Source: Gammaproteobacteria bacterium (GTDB taxonomy: Bacteria > Pseudomonadota > Gammaproteobacteria > Pseudomonadales > Cellvibrionaceae). Taken from it: a stretch of DNA of 64,000 nt. The notes under the pieces were generated by a model. The model was not told the origin of the DNA. It saw nothing but the letters and a program-made list of their open reading frames with translations, and did no database searches. This document shows, in pieces, positions 35,319 through 44,564 of this stretch (positions are counted from its first letter, which is position 1; each line of letters begins with the position of its first letter). The stretch covers positions 1-64,000 of the forward strand of contig JAGKWY010000001.1 in the NCBI GenBank assembly GCA_021151625.1. The letters are read 5' to 3'. The position numbers and the translations under genes were made by a program.

Positions 35319-38300
35319 GCCAGACGCAATCACTGAAGAAAAAATCGGCCGCTGATGGTGGCGATAAACAATCGCTACAGCGCAATGCCAATAAAAGTGC
35401 TGATGAAACGCTAAATAAAAAAGATAGCCCTGTAGCGGAACAACCGGCAGAACTACAGAAAAAAATATATCGCACGGCAGAGTCTGAACAGGCAGAAGCC
35501 AGCGCGCAGCGCAAACCGCGCCTGCAAACCAAACTCAGCGTAAGCGAACCGGGCGATAGCCACGAGCAGGAGGCAGATCGCGTTGCCGATGAAGTGGTCA
35601 GCCGCAGTGTTGCACCAGCTACTGAGGAAAATAAATTAAACCCCGGTAATACCAAACCGGAAAACACTGCTGCCAGCCCGCAATCCCTGCAAACCAAAAT
35701 TTCGCGCATGGAGGAGCCTGCTGCAGAATCCACTCCGGTAGAAACTGAAGCTCCATCAACAGAGCCGGAAGCGGCTACTGACACAGCAGAAAATTCCGAG
35801 CAGGGCGTGAGTGAGGAGGTTGAACAACAAATTGCTGGCATGCGCGGCCAGGGTGCGCAATTGCCCGAACAAGTGCGCACGGAATTGGAAGGCCAATTCA
35901 ATCACGACTTTTCCTCCGTCTCCATCCACACCGGCGGTACTGCTGATGCACTTTGTAAACAATTAAGCGCGCGTGCCTTTACCGTTGGCAGCGATATATT
36001 TTTCGCCTCGGGCGAATACGCACCTGATTCACAAGAAGGCAAACGTTTACTCGCCCATGAGTTGACGCATGTGGTGCAGCAGGGGAGTGGGGTTACGCGG
36101 AAGATCATGCGCGATGTAACTCCTGCACCATCTCCGGCCGTAAGTCCTGGTTCAGATGCAGAAACCAAATTAAATGAATTATGTAAATTGGAACTGCCAC
36201 CAATAAAACATCGCCACGCAGCGCTTTACACTGGTCATGGTGCGAGGCGAGCAGCTGGTTACGCACGAAATACCAGTCAGGAGCAGATAGATGTTTGGAA
36301 GCAAGGTGTAAATTTAACCGAAGCAATTATTGCGCAAAAAATACAGGCATCTCTGCAGCGCACAAACCCAAATGCAACCTTTGCTATTCCGTCTTCGCCA
36401 CATGCAATGGTTAATTTTACGTTACCAGGAAGCCCAACACCTATCAGCGGGCAATGGCGCGGCTTGCGCAATCAGTTGCTGATTCCAGATTGGGACAGGC
36501 GCGGGGTCGCGTTAACTACTCGTGAAAATAAATTTCAAGTCGATCACATGATCGAACTGCAAGTGTATGGCGATTCAACGGGTAACTCTGGCAACGTAGT
36601 TGGAAATATGGAATTGCTTAAAGGGTCATCCAATGCGAGTTCCGGTTCTACCATAAAAAATAAAATATACGAAAAAGTTTATGATTTTTTAGGTGCCCAG
36701 GACACTAATTTTGCGACGCTCGCAGATGACACAAAAAAAACACGGCGACGTAATTTTCTCAGTAACCATACGATTAATTTTTCCGAGGTGGTGCGCGGTG
36801 CCGGGCGCAGCGGCGATGATGCGGATTGGTGGACTAAAGCGGAGATAGAAACCGGCGCTCATATGGATGTCTTGCAAGCGGCTCCACCAACGAACTTGCA
36901 AGGTAGTTCAGGAAATTTTGTCTTTGCGACTGGCCCCGGGGGAAGCGAAATTCGCCGTTATACATATACCGGTTTTCCCATCGCGGTAACTGATCCCGCA
37001 GGGCAGAACGCATTTGCCGGCGTCACGATAAACTCATTTAATTTGAATAATCAGGTAGAAGTAGGTACCCAGGGCACAGACGTGGGAACTCTGGAGGGAA
37101 CCTGGAATTTGCCTTCAGGATTTGGAACTGGCTCTGCGGTTAGTATTCCACTCAAAGCGATTGGCCCTTATTGCGCGGGTCCAGGCCAAATTCCAGCGTT
37201 AAATACCACGTTTAATCATTTGAGTCCGGTTGAGTTTACCGAGTTCGAAATTAGAAATAATCAGCTTTACTCGATGGGACGAATTCCTACACCGACTATT
37301 CCTTTATTGTCGCGCGCGCAAATTGGCTTAGTGCTGCAAGGCCAGGATATTCGCTTTCAAATTCAATACAACACCGGCATGTTGAATTTGCCTATTCCCG
37401 GTATAACTATTGACGATAGTAGTATTGCGCTTTTTTACAGTGTCCAGCAGGGATTTGGTGCAGAGGGAAGCCTGGATTTTGGCATTAATAATTTAGGCTC
37501 GGGTAATTTGACTGTTGCTGCATCGCAAGAAAGTGGATTTTCTGCCAGTGGCAATTTCTCTTTTGATACCGACTTATTTGATCGCGCCCGTGTCAGTATC
37601 TGGTATAGAAATGGGGCGTTTGGTGGTTCGGGAGAGATTGGCATAGATACACCGGATAAAATTCGCGGTATTCGGCGAGCTAATCTGAGTGTAAGTTTTA
37701 CCGAGGGAAATTTTTCAGCAACTGGTGATATCCAGCCAGCAATCCCCGGAGTTCAACAGGCAGGCTTGCGCGTTATCTACACCGAGCAAGAAGGTCTGAC
37801 AATTGGCGGTAATCTCCAATTAAATAATGAAACCCCGGGATTGCAATCTGGATCTGTGGATGTGACCTTAAATAAACGCGATGGTCTTTGGAAAGTTTCT
37901 GCAACAGGCACAGCTGTCCCGGCAATCCCCGGGGTAAATTCGGAATTAACCATTAACTATAACGATGGAGCCTTCACCGCCGAAGCCAATGCCGATTATT
38001 CACGCGGTATGCTATCTGGCCGCGTGAATGCAGGCGTTACTAATCGCACTGTGAATGCCGATGGCTCATTGAGCGAAACAGCGGCTGATGGAAATCCGCT
38101 GGTCATTTATGGCGGCGGTCAGTTGACCTTGCAAATAGCGCCCTGGCTGCAAGGCACTGCCGGTGTGCGTTTCGCGCCGAATGGCGAAGTGACCGTAACC
38201 GGTGAAATTGGTTTGCCCAGTCAGTTGGAAATTTTTGCGCGCAAGGAAATTAACAGGTCCATTTTTAATATTGCCGTGCAAGCCCCAATTTTTCCCGGAA

Positions 38301-38875
38301 TTGTTGCCGAGGTGGGCGGTGGTTTAAGTGCGACTGCGGGCATAGGCCCAGGTGTGCTGGATCGCTTAAGCCTGGGGATTACCTACAACCCTGCCCACGA
38401 AGATCAAACCCGTATTACTGGCGACGCTCATTTAAATATTCCCGCTAACGCTGGCTTGCGTTTATCAGTGCGCGCCGGTATTGGTTTGGGTATTACCGGT
38501 GCCAGTGCCACCGGCGGTTTGGATATTGGCGGCACCCTGGGTATTGAAGGTGCGGCAGAAGCAGGAGTGCATGTAGAGTGGACTCCATCAACCGGGTTGG
38601 ATATTCGCGCGGAAATTGCTGTGCACGCGCAACCCAGTTTCACCTTTGATATCGGCGGTTATGTGAGTGTGCGCGCACTCGGATTTAGTGTGTACGACAA
38701 TCGCTGGCAATTTGCCTCTTACACTTTTGGTTCCGATTATCGTTTTGGAATTCGCTTGCCGATTCATTACCACGAGGGTGAGCCCTTTGATATTTCCCTC
38801 GATGACGTTCAATTTGAAGTACCCAATATAGATACCGATCAATTACTGCGTGGCCTGATTGCGAGGATTGCCTGA
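35315..38875 (+). CDS. DUF4157 eCIS-associated protein with HNH-like motif and beta repeats (candidate effector)
   Basis: 1186 residues. Residues 1-180: disordered, with the eCIS motif LQTKLSVSEPGDSHEQEADR (70-89) and LQTKIS repeats. 181-262: DUF4157, including HELTH (248-252), the HEXXH form of this domain, which is typical of eCIS cargo. About 300-520: VDHMIELQVYG (409) then NMELL and NASSGSTIKNKI, a His-containing layout like HNH/Endo VII-type nuclease toxins (inference). About 520-1186: Gly-rich beta repeats, e.g. IPGI/IPGV at 693, 809, 869, as in long adhesin or barrel-like modules. End: FDISLDDVQFEVPN. It may be payload or surface-delivered toxin. No signal peptide. Overlaps both neighbours. 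Confidence 0.85.
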   Translation: MSQTQSLKKKSAADGGDKQSLQRNANKSADETLNKKDSPVAEQPAELQKKIYRTAESEQAEASAQRKPRLQTKLSVSEPGDSHEQEADRVADEVVSRSVAPATEENKLNPGNTKPENTAASPQSLQTKISRMEEPAAESTPVETEAPSTEPEAATDTAENSEQGVSEEVEQQIAGMRGQGAQLPEQVRTELEGQFNHDFSSVSIHTGGTADALCKQLSARAFTVGSDIFFASGEYAPDSQEGKRLLAHELTHVVQQGSGVTRKIMRDVTPAPSPAVSPGSDAETKLNELCKLELPPIKHRHAALYTGHGARRAAGYARNTSQEQIDVWKQGVNLTEAIIAQKIQASLQRTNPNATFAIPSSPHAMVNFTLPGSPTPISGQWRGLRNQLLIPDWDRRGVALTTRENKFQVDHMIELQVYGDSTGNSGNVVGNMELLKGSSNASSGSTIKNKIYEKVYDFLGAQDTNFATLADDTKKTRRRNFLSNHTINFSEVVRGAGRSGDDADWWTKAEIETGAHMDVLQAAPPTNLQGSSGNFVFATGPGGSEIRRYTYTGFPIAVTDPAGQNAFAGVTINSFNLNNQVEVGTQGTDVGTLEGTWNLPSGFGTGSAVSIPLKAIGPYCAGPGQIPALNTTFNHLSPVEFTEFEIRNNQLYSMGRIPTPTIPLLSRAQIGLVLQGQDIRFQIQYNTGMLNLPIPGITIDDSSIALFYSVQQGFGAEGSLDFGINNLGSGNLTVAASQESGFSASGNFSFDTDLFDRARVSIWYRNGAFGGSGEIGIDTPDKIRGIRRANLSVSFTEGNFSATGDIQPAIPGVQQAGLRVIYTEQEGLTIGGNLQLNNETPGLQSGSVDVTLNKRDGLWKVSATGTAVPAIPGVNSELTINYNDGAFTAEANADYSRGMLSGRVNAGVTNRTVNADGSLSETAADGNPLVIYGGGQLTLQIAPWLQGTAGVRFAPNGEVTVTGEIGLPSQLEIFARKEINRSIFNIAVQAPIFPGIVAEVGGGLSATAGIGPGVLDRLSLGITYNPAHEDQTRITGDAHLNIPANAGLRLSVRAGIGLGITGASATGGLDIGGTLGIEGAAEAGVHVEWTPSTGLDIRAEIAVHAQPSFTFDIGGYVSVRALGFSVYDNRWQFASYTFGSDYRFGIRLPIHYHEGEPFDISLDDVQFEVPNIDTDQLLRGLIARIA

Positions 38876-39783
38876 TGAATACTGACACTCTGCTACAAAA
38901 CCAAATCCAACAGCAATTGCGCGCGGGTGTGGATGCCCATGTGCGTGGCAATTTGCTCGCGGCAGAAAATGCGTATAAAACAGTGTTAAGCCTGGATGAT
39001 ATCAATGCAATTGCGCATAACAACCTGGGTTTCGTGTACGGGCAGCAAGCCAATTGGCCTTTGGCGCTGGAGCACTTGCACAAGGCGCTTGTGATTAATC
39101 CCGACTATGCCACGGCTATGTCCAATCTTGGTCAAATTTATTTTTCTACCGGCGAACAAGAGCAAGCCATGGCACTACTGGAAAAGGCAACCGTGCTGGA
39201 TGCTAATGACCCGCAGCACTGGCATAACCTCGCACGCATTGACTTGCTGCGCGGTAATTTTCAGCGCGCGGAATATGCTTGGTGGCGCGCCTGCAATTTG
39301 CGCCCGGATTATCTGGACTACCAGGTGAATATGGCGATTGCCATTGCCGCGCAACATAGATTTGCCGAGGCTGAAAAAATTTATCAGGGCGTTGTTGCGC
39401 AGCATCCACAACATTTTAATGCGCTCCTGCAATTGGGCATCTGTTGGTTGCTGATGAAAAATTATGGCAATGCACAACAGATATTTCAGCGCGCGCTGCA
39501 AATAAATCCGCGCGATCCATCGCTGTTGCGCCATTGTGGTTTAGTTGAATTAACGCTGGGCAATAAACCAGCGGCAGCAAAATTTTTTCAGGCGCTACTG
39601 GAACTGACGCCAGAGGATCAAGATGCGCGCGTCGATTATGCTCTGGTGCTGCTGGAGCTGGGTGATGCGTCTGCGCTGGCGCAAGAGCGCGATTATTTGC
39701 AGGCAATTGCGCAACCGAACGAGCGCGTGCAGCAGTATTTACCAGTGATCAGTAATGCGCTGGTTGCGCAGGGTTTGCATTAA
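38875..39783 (+). CDS. Tetratricopeptide repeat protein, last gene of the eCIS operon
   Basis: 302 residues made almost entirely of TPR units: NNLGFVYGQQANWPLALEHL, MSNLGQIYFSTGEQEQAMAL, WHNLARIDLLRGNFQRAEYA, LLQLGICWLLMKNYGNAQQI and others, about seven. The start overlaps the stop of the DUF4157 gene (TGATG), so translation is coupled. A chaperone, loading factor or immunity partner for the preceding protein is plausible by position only. It ends 4 bases into the convergent anti-sigma gene. Confidence 0.85.
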   Translation: MNTDTLLQNQIQQQLRAGVDAHVRGNLLAAENAYKTVLSLDDINAIAHNNLGFVYGQQANWPLALEHLHKALVINPDYATAMSNLGQIYFSTGEQEQAMALLEKATVLDANDPQHWHNLARIDLLRGNFQRAEYAWWRACNLRPDYLDYQVNMAIAIAAQHRFAEAEKIYQGVVAQHPQHFNALLQLGICWLLMKNYGNAQQIFQRALQINPRDPSLLRHCGLVELTLGNKPAAAKFFQALLELTPEDQDARVDYALVLLELGDASALAQERDYLQAIAQPNERVQQYLPVISNALVAQGLH

Positions 39784-40451
39784 CGCCAGGCCATAAATGG
39801 ATTAAGCAGGCTGTACCAGCCGGTAAATTTCAGTGGTGCGTTGAGCACGGTTAAACAAATACAGTCTTCATTTTGCAATGCAGTGGGGCTGTGTTTGTGG
39901 CTCGCATCGCGTGCAATAAAATCACCTGCGTGATAAACCCCTAATTCATCGGAAAAGCCACCGCACAAGATTACGGTCAACTCTAAGCCTTTATGGGTAT
40001 GAGTGGGAATTTTTGCACCGGCGCTAATTTTTTGCAGTGCTACTTGAAACCCTTTTTCATCCAGGAGCGACGTCAAATCAAATTTGCCAATCGTTTTGGT
40101 TTGACGTTGCCAGGGCAGGGTATCCAGCGTTGTTGGCAAATAGGCTTGCAATGGGTCAGCACTTGCAGGCATTTTTTTCTCGGATGCAATTTTTATCGGG
40201 TCTTTTTCACTTACTGGTTGATGGTTAGTGCCTTCCAGCTTAGTCATTAATGCATCAAATGCCGCTTCGTCGCTACTGGCTGGTTTAATGTTTTCCAGCA
40301 AGGCGCCGCCCAGGTGATTCAGGTTTTTTACATGGGTGCGGCACTCATGGCAAAAACACAGGTGCATGGCCACTGCTAATGCTACGGGGGCCGGAGTGCT
40401 GCCGGCGGCGTAGTTCATCAGGGTCATATCGTCCGGATGCCAGGCATTCAT
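39780..40451 (-). CDS. ChrR-type zinc-binding anti-sigma factor
   Basis: 223 residues. The N-terminal zinc anti-sigma domain has His5 and HLCFCHEC (His30, Cys34, Cys37). The C-terminal cupin has THTHKGLELTVILCGGF and HAGDFIARDASHKHSP, as in Rhodobacter ChrR, which holds its sigma factor until singlet oxygen or peroxide acts on the cupin. A Lys/Glu/Pro-rich linker joins the two. The start overlaps the sigma gene end (ATGA), so they are translated together. The stop overlaps the convergent TPR gene by 4 bases with no terminator between. Confidence 0.93.
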   Translation of the reverse strand: MNAWHPDDMTLMNYAAGSTPAPVALAVAMHLCFCHECRTHVKNLNHLGGALLENIKPASSDEAAFDALMTKLEGTNHQPVSEKDPIKIASEKKMPASADPLQAYLPTTLDTLPWQRQTKTIGKFDLTSLLDEKGFQVALQKISAGAKIPTHTHKGLELTVILCGGFSDELGVYHAGDFIARDASHKHSPTALQNEDCICLTVLNAPLKFTGWYSLLNPFMAWR

Positions 40452-41065
40452 AGTTCTTTGGCCTCAAACATAACGCGTAACTTTTGCAGCGATAAACGCA
40501 ACCTACCTTTCACGGTTCCCAGGGGAATATTCAACTCCTCGGCGACTTCCTCATGGGTTTTACCTTCGTAATAGACTTTACGCAGGGCAATCATTTGTTC
40601 TTCCGGTAGTTTGTCGATGGACTGATTAACAAATTTTTCCGTGGATAAATTCTGGATTGAATAAACGGTGGTGTCTTCTTCGGTGGGAATTTGCCACAAG
40701 TCTTCCGTATCTATCACTAGTTCAGCGCGGGTGCGATTTAGCTTGCGCAAGAGGTCGATCCGCTGGTTGCGGGTAATGGTAAAAATCCAGGTGGAAACCG
40801 AGGCAAGCGAGGGCGAATATTTATCGGCATTGCGCCACACATTAGTCATAACCTCTTGTACCAGCACTTCCGCATGCTGGCTAAAACCCTGGTTGATCGC
40901 ATAGGCCTTAATACGTGGGGCGAAATAGTTGTACAACTGCCGAAAAGCCGCACGATCATCCTGTTGCGCAACTCGCTGAAGCAATTCAGTCCAGTGCGCT
41001 GCGTCGGGTGGCGCATCGCTACCGGCGGTGGAGTCATTCATGGACTTGGCCCTTGCTTCGGTCAT
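40448..41065 (-). CDS. ECF sigma factor (RpoE/ChrR-partner type)
   Basis: 205 residues. Sigma region 2: AAFRQLYNYFAPRIKAYAI then LVQEVMTNVWRNADKYS and STWIFTITRNQRIDLLRK. Sigma region 4: LPEEQMIALRKVYYEGKTHE, IPLGTVKGRLRLSLQKLR. Both are intact. With the adjacent ChrR-type gene it forms an oxidative-stress style sigma/anti-sigma unit. GAGG lies 9 bases ahead of this ATG; an inner ATG at 41041 with AAGGG is a second option. Region 1 is short, as in all ECF factors. Confidence 0.94.
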   Translation of the reverse strand: MTEARAKSMNDSTAGSDAPPDAAHWTELLQRVAQQDDRAAFRQLYNYFAPRIKAYAINQGFSQHAEVLVQEVMTNVWRNADKYSPSLASVSTWIFTITRNQRIDLLRKLNRTRAELVIDTEDLWQIPTEEDTTVYSIQNLSTEKFVNQSIDKLPEEQMIALRKVYYEGKTHEEVAEELNIPLGTVKGRLRLSLQKLRVMFEAKEL

Positions 41066-41210
41066 CAGTTAATGCCTCATTATCGCCGGTAATTGGCCGC
41101 TTGCCATGGGGAAATTGGAATCGCTTTTTATACGCTGGCCAGCCCTGTCTGGATCACTGGGATATAGGGTGGGGTAATTGCTGTGTAAAAAGGCTTGCCA
41201 GTCCGATTTT

Positions 41211-41253
41211 TGTGTATTAGTGTAATAATACACATCACTGGTGTATCAGTGAT
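41211..41253 (+). promoter_or_regulatory. Two adjacent palindromes in the sigma/TraB intergenic region
   Basis: TGTGTATTA-GTGTAA-TAATACACA (41211-41234) and ATCACTG-GTGTAT-CAGTGAT (41234-41253) are perfect inverted repeats, each with a 6-base spacer, abutting one another. They lie between the divergent sigma and TraB/GumN genes. They look like operators for a dimeric regulator. The canonical RpoE/ChrR -10 motif CGTA was not found nearby. Confidence 0.65.
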
Positions 41254-41320
41254 CAATAATTCCATCTGTCAATCCATCCATTCAGGGGGCCTCACCTGGG
41301 GCTCGAGCAAGGAGTGAGTA

Positions 41321-42199
41321 ATGAAGAAAATTCTGATAGCCCTGGGGCTTAATTGCAGTTTGTTGTCTGTTGGCGTGGCAGCAGAAACCAGCCTGTACGA
41401 AATTAGCAAAGGCGAGCAAAAAATCTACCTGGGCGGCACTATCCATGTGCTGCGCAACAGCGATTACCCACTACCTGCCGAATACGAGCAGGCCTATGAG
41501 CAAACCCAAATTCTGGTGCTGGAAACGGATATGAAAAAATCCAACTCGCCCGAATTTGGCCAGCAGTTTGCGCAGGCATTTACATACAGCGGCGGCAAAA
41601 ACCTGGCACAGGATTTACAGCCAAAACTCTGGCAACAATTGCAGGAATACGCTGATAAAAATCAATTCCCGCTTGGGCAAATGAGTATGTTCAAAGCGGT
41701 ATTTGTCAGCTTGTCCATGTCGATTGTTGAAATGCAGAAGCGCGGCTACGGTCTGGGGCAGGGGGTGGATATGTATTTCTACCAAAAGGCCAGTCTGGTC
41801 AACAAACCTGTGCAGGAGTTGGAATCGGCAGAAGAGGTGCTTGCGCATATGCAAGCGTTAGTGGATCTGGATGCAAATCAGATAATTAAATCCACCCTGA
41901 GCGATTTAAGCAAAATCGATAAGGTCATGAGCCAATCCCTGGTGTATTGGCGCAAGGGTGATCTGGAAAAACTCGATAAAGAAATGGCCAAGGACATGCG
42001 TGAGCAAACGCCCGAAGTTTATCAGCATCTGCTGGTGAATCGTAATCAAGCCTGGTTGCCGAAAATAGAATCCATGTTGACGACTCCGGAAACGGAATTG
42101 GTGTTAGTAGGCGCATTGCACCTGGGTGGTAAAGATGGATTGCTGAAAGCGCTAAAGGCGCGTGGTTATCAAGTAAAACCCTATGCACTAAAAAAATAA
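41321..42199 (+). CDS. TraB/GumN family periplasmic protein
   Basis: 292 residues with a signal peptide (MKKILIALGLNCSLLSVGVAA) and the TraB/GumN marks YLGGTIHVLRNSDYPLP near the N-terminus and LVGALHLGGKDGLLKALKAR near the C-terminus. These two motifs form a metal-dependent (Tiki-like) hydrolase-type fold, but the substrate is unknown for most members. AAGGAG precedes the ATG. It is divergent from the ECF sigma gene. Confidence 0.9.
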   Translation: MKKILIALGLNCSLLSVGVAAETSLYEISKGEQKIYLGGTIHVLRNSDYPLPAEYEQAYEQTQILVLETDMKKSNSPEFGQQFAQAFTYSGGKNLAQDLQPKLWQQLQEYADKNQFPLGQMSMFKAVFVSLSMSIVEMQKRGYGLGQGVDMYFYQKASLVNKPVQELESAEEVLAHMQALVDLDANQIIKSTLSDLSKIDKVMSQSLVYWRKGDLEKLDKEMAKDMREQTPEVYQHLLVNRNQAWLPKIESMLTTPETELVLVGALHLGGKDGLLKALKARGYQVKPYALKK

Positions 42200-42266
42200 T
42201 TGGCGCTACACCAACGCACGTTAACTATAAAAAATTTACGCACCACAAATGCCACAAGGAGTCTTT

Positions 42267-43157
42267 ATGCTCAGCCCGAATTCTTTGCACCCGGTTTCGT
42301 TACAACTATTAGAGCGAAAGCTAGGCGGTGTAACTATTTTAAAAGGAATTACTTCCGAAGTATTGCCCGGGCAGGTAATTGCCTTGCTGGGTAAAAACGG
42401 TGCGGGCAAAACCACTTTGCTGGAAACTATTTTGGGTTTTGGTTTTCCTTCGTCCGGCGAGGTGAATTTGTGGGGCACGAAAGCCACCGGAATTGATGGC
42501 GATATAAAACAGCGCATAGGTTTTGTGCCGCAACAGGATGAATTGCTCGCTGGATTGAATGGTCGCGATCACCTGGAACTATTTAAAGCCTTCCGCAAAA
42601 CCTGGAACCAGGAGTTGGTGGATCGCCTGGTGGCTGAATGGTTAGTTCCCCTGGATATCAGCACCGGTAAAATGTCGGTTGGCCAGCGCCAGAAATTATC
42701 TATATTGCTTGCCATGGCACACGAACCGGAATTATTAATTCTGGATGAACCGGTCGCGAGCCTGGACCCAATCGCGCGCCGTCAATTTTTACAGCAGCTG
42801 GTTGACATTGCGGCGGATGAAAATCGCGCAGTGATTTTTTCCACGCATATCGTTAGCGATGTAGAGCGCGTCGCCAATCAGGTATGGATGCTGCGCGACG
42901 GCCTGCTCGCCTATCAGGGCGGTTTGGATGAGCTGAAAGAATCTTTTGTGCGCGTTACGCTCAGCTTCAGTCAACCATTTAATCAAAAAATTAACTGGGC
43001 CAATTTAGTTAAACAAAAAAATAGCGGCAATCAAACCCAGCTTACGTTCAGTCATTGGCAGCCGGAAATGGAACAACAGCTTGCACAGGAATTTTCTGCA
43101 CAAGTACATGTGGAATATTTGGGCCTGGAAGATATTTTCCTGGAGTTGAATCAATGA
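42267..43157 (+). CDS. ABC transporter ATP-binding protein
   Basis: 296 residues from the ATG at 42267, chosen because AAGGAG (42256-42261) lies 5 bases ahead; an ATG at 42249 overlaps that site. Walker A GKNGAGKTT, Q-loop VPQQDELLAGLN, signature MSVGQRQKLS (S-G-Q variant of LSGGQ), Walker B LLILDEPVASLDP, switch His in FSTHIVSDVE. It overlaps the first of three membrane genes by ATGA and forms one exporter-type operon with them and a GntR regulator. Confidence 0.93.
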   Translation: MLSPNSLHPVSLQLLERKLGGVTILKGITSEVLPGQVIALLGKNGAGKTTLLETILGFGFPSSGEVNLWGTKATGIDGDIKQRIGFVPQQDELLAGLNGRDHLELFKAFRKTWNQELVDRLVAEWLVPLDISTGKMSVGQRQKLSILLAMAHEPELLILDEPVASLDPIARRQFLQQLVDIAADENRAVIFSTHIVSDVERVANQVWMLRDGLLAYQGGLDELKESFVRVTLSFSQPFNQKINWANLVKQKNSGNQTQLTFSHWQPEMEQQLAQEFSAQVHVEYLGLEDIFLELNQ

Positions 43158-44518
43158 GTGGACTCTCGATCAGCGGGAAATCACCCGGCGATAAGTCGCT
43201 TGCGGTTTTGCTGACCTTGCTATTTCCTTCACGCTTGCTGTGCTGGCTGGTCGTACTTGGCGCAATCTTGATGTTGGTCGGTGGTGCTGCTAGCAGTCTG
43301 CTGGGGATTGAGTGGGCAAAGCTCATTCTTGGTTTGGGCGGCACGATAGTTGGGTTAATTACCATTTTTTTATTGCCCGCGCAGTTTGTCAGTTTGGCAA
43401 CCTATCGCCCGTTAAATTTTGCGGGCATGAGCCGGCGCTGGCTATTTGGTTGTTTACTCAGTGTAAATACCTTGATTTCTGTGAGCATATATTTAGCGCT
43501 GGTAGCAATTGAGGTTTCTGCTCCTGTTCAGGTACTGTTTCTGGCGATTGCTCTTATGGTGTCCTGGTTATTCCTGTTGAGTGTTTTTATCTCTAGCTAT
43601 GTCATGGGGCTCCATGGGCTTTTATACGTATTCAATTGGATGTTTTGGGGTATAGCTGCATGGCTGGGTGAGCTGGATGCTCTGCCATTAATTGGTTTGT
43701 TGTTGGCGTCATGGGGTATTTTTTCGCTCTGGTGGTTTCGCTGGCAGCCAAAAAAATTTCTCGCCAACAATTTATTTATGCCGATCAAAGCGGCTGCGAG
43801 AATCAATGTGCAACAACAGGCTAACACCACATTCGTGTCCGGGCGAGCGAACACCTGGGTTGGTTCACGTTTGCTCGGTGTGCCAGATAGTTGGTCGGTC
43901 AAAATTAAGCAAATGTCCTGGCTGGTGGGTTTAGGTGTATTGCTAGTGCCACTGTATCTGGCAACTATAAAATTGAGTGACGGTCGGGTTGCCCTGGGCT
44001 CACTCAGTGGTCTATTTATTTTGTCTGTTTGTGCTCTGGGTTTTGCCGGTGCAATGTTTCGTAACCTTGGCTCCGTGTGGCTGGTTTTTTCTGGCAATCG
44101 TGAGCAACTCTATTCCTGGGTGTGGCGACGCTATTTGCATGAAACCTTGCCTGTTGCATTGTTCTTTTTAACTCTGGGTGTGCTGTGTGATTTGCTCATG
44201 GGCAATGTGGATGATGCGAGTGTATGGTTCGTGCTTGTTGGTGCATCGCTGCTATTTCAAATGCTGGTGTTTTATGGAGCTGCCTTTATTTATTTTGTGG
44301 CGTCTGGTGACTTCGCGTGGGTGTTTGCATGCGGCTTCTTTATTCAGATTACATGGTTCTTTTTACTGTGCGCTACGGGATTGTTATTTCCTCTACCTTT
44401 TTCTTTGTCAGCTATTTCTATTCATTGGTCGTGGGCTCCACAACTATTAGTGTTGGCGTTACTGTATTTGCCAGTGCGCAATGGGTTCTCTAAGGCAAAT
44501 CTGGTTCGGCCGATATGA
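43154..44518 (+). CDS. Multi-pass membrane protein of the ABC cluster, paralogue 1
   Basis: 454 residues from the ATG at 43154 (ATGA overlap with the ATPase). About ten hydrophobic segments. The signature block ANTWVGSRLLGVPDSW in the middle recurs in the next two genes. Ends PVRNGFSKANLVRPI. Likely the permease for the ATPase upstream; substrate unknown. No periplasmic domain is evident. Confidence 0.85.
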   Translation: MSGLSISGKSPGDKSLAVLLTLLFPSRLLCWLVVLGAILMLVGGAASSLLGIEWAKLILGLGGTIVGLITIFLLPAQFVSLATYRPLNFAGMSRRWLFGCLLSVNTLISVSIYLALVAIEVSAPVQVLFLAIALMVSWLFLLSVFISSYVMGLHGLLYVFNWMFWGIAAWLGELDALPLIGLLLASWGIFSLWWFRWQPKKFLANNLFMPIKAAARINVQQQANTTFVSGRANTWVGSRLLGVPDSWSVKIKQMSWLVGLGVLLVPLYLATIKLSDGRVALGSLSGLFILSVCALGFAGAMFRNLGSVWLVFSGNREQLYSWVWRRYLHETLPVALFFLTLGVLCDLLMGNVDDASVWFVLVGASLLFQMLVFYGAAFIYFVASGDFAWVFACGFFIQITWFFLLCATGLLFPLPFSLSAISIHWSWAPQLLVLALLYLPVRNGFSKANLVRPI

Positions 44519-44564
44519 TCAGGTTTGCTATATCGTTTACAGTATTATTGTGGGTGTGCGGCCT

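Noticed and set aside
8507..39783. Interpretation as a prophage, R-type pyocin or type VI secretion system
   Set aside because: No capsid, portal, terminase, integrase, lysis genes, nor TssM/TssJ/TssL/ClpV. DUF4255, DUF4157 and the AAA+ ATPase set point to eCIS.
42249..42266. Earlier ATG for the ABC ATPase
   Set aside because: It would place the strong AAGGAG inside the gene; the ATG at 42267 has ideal spacing to it.
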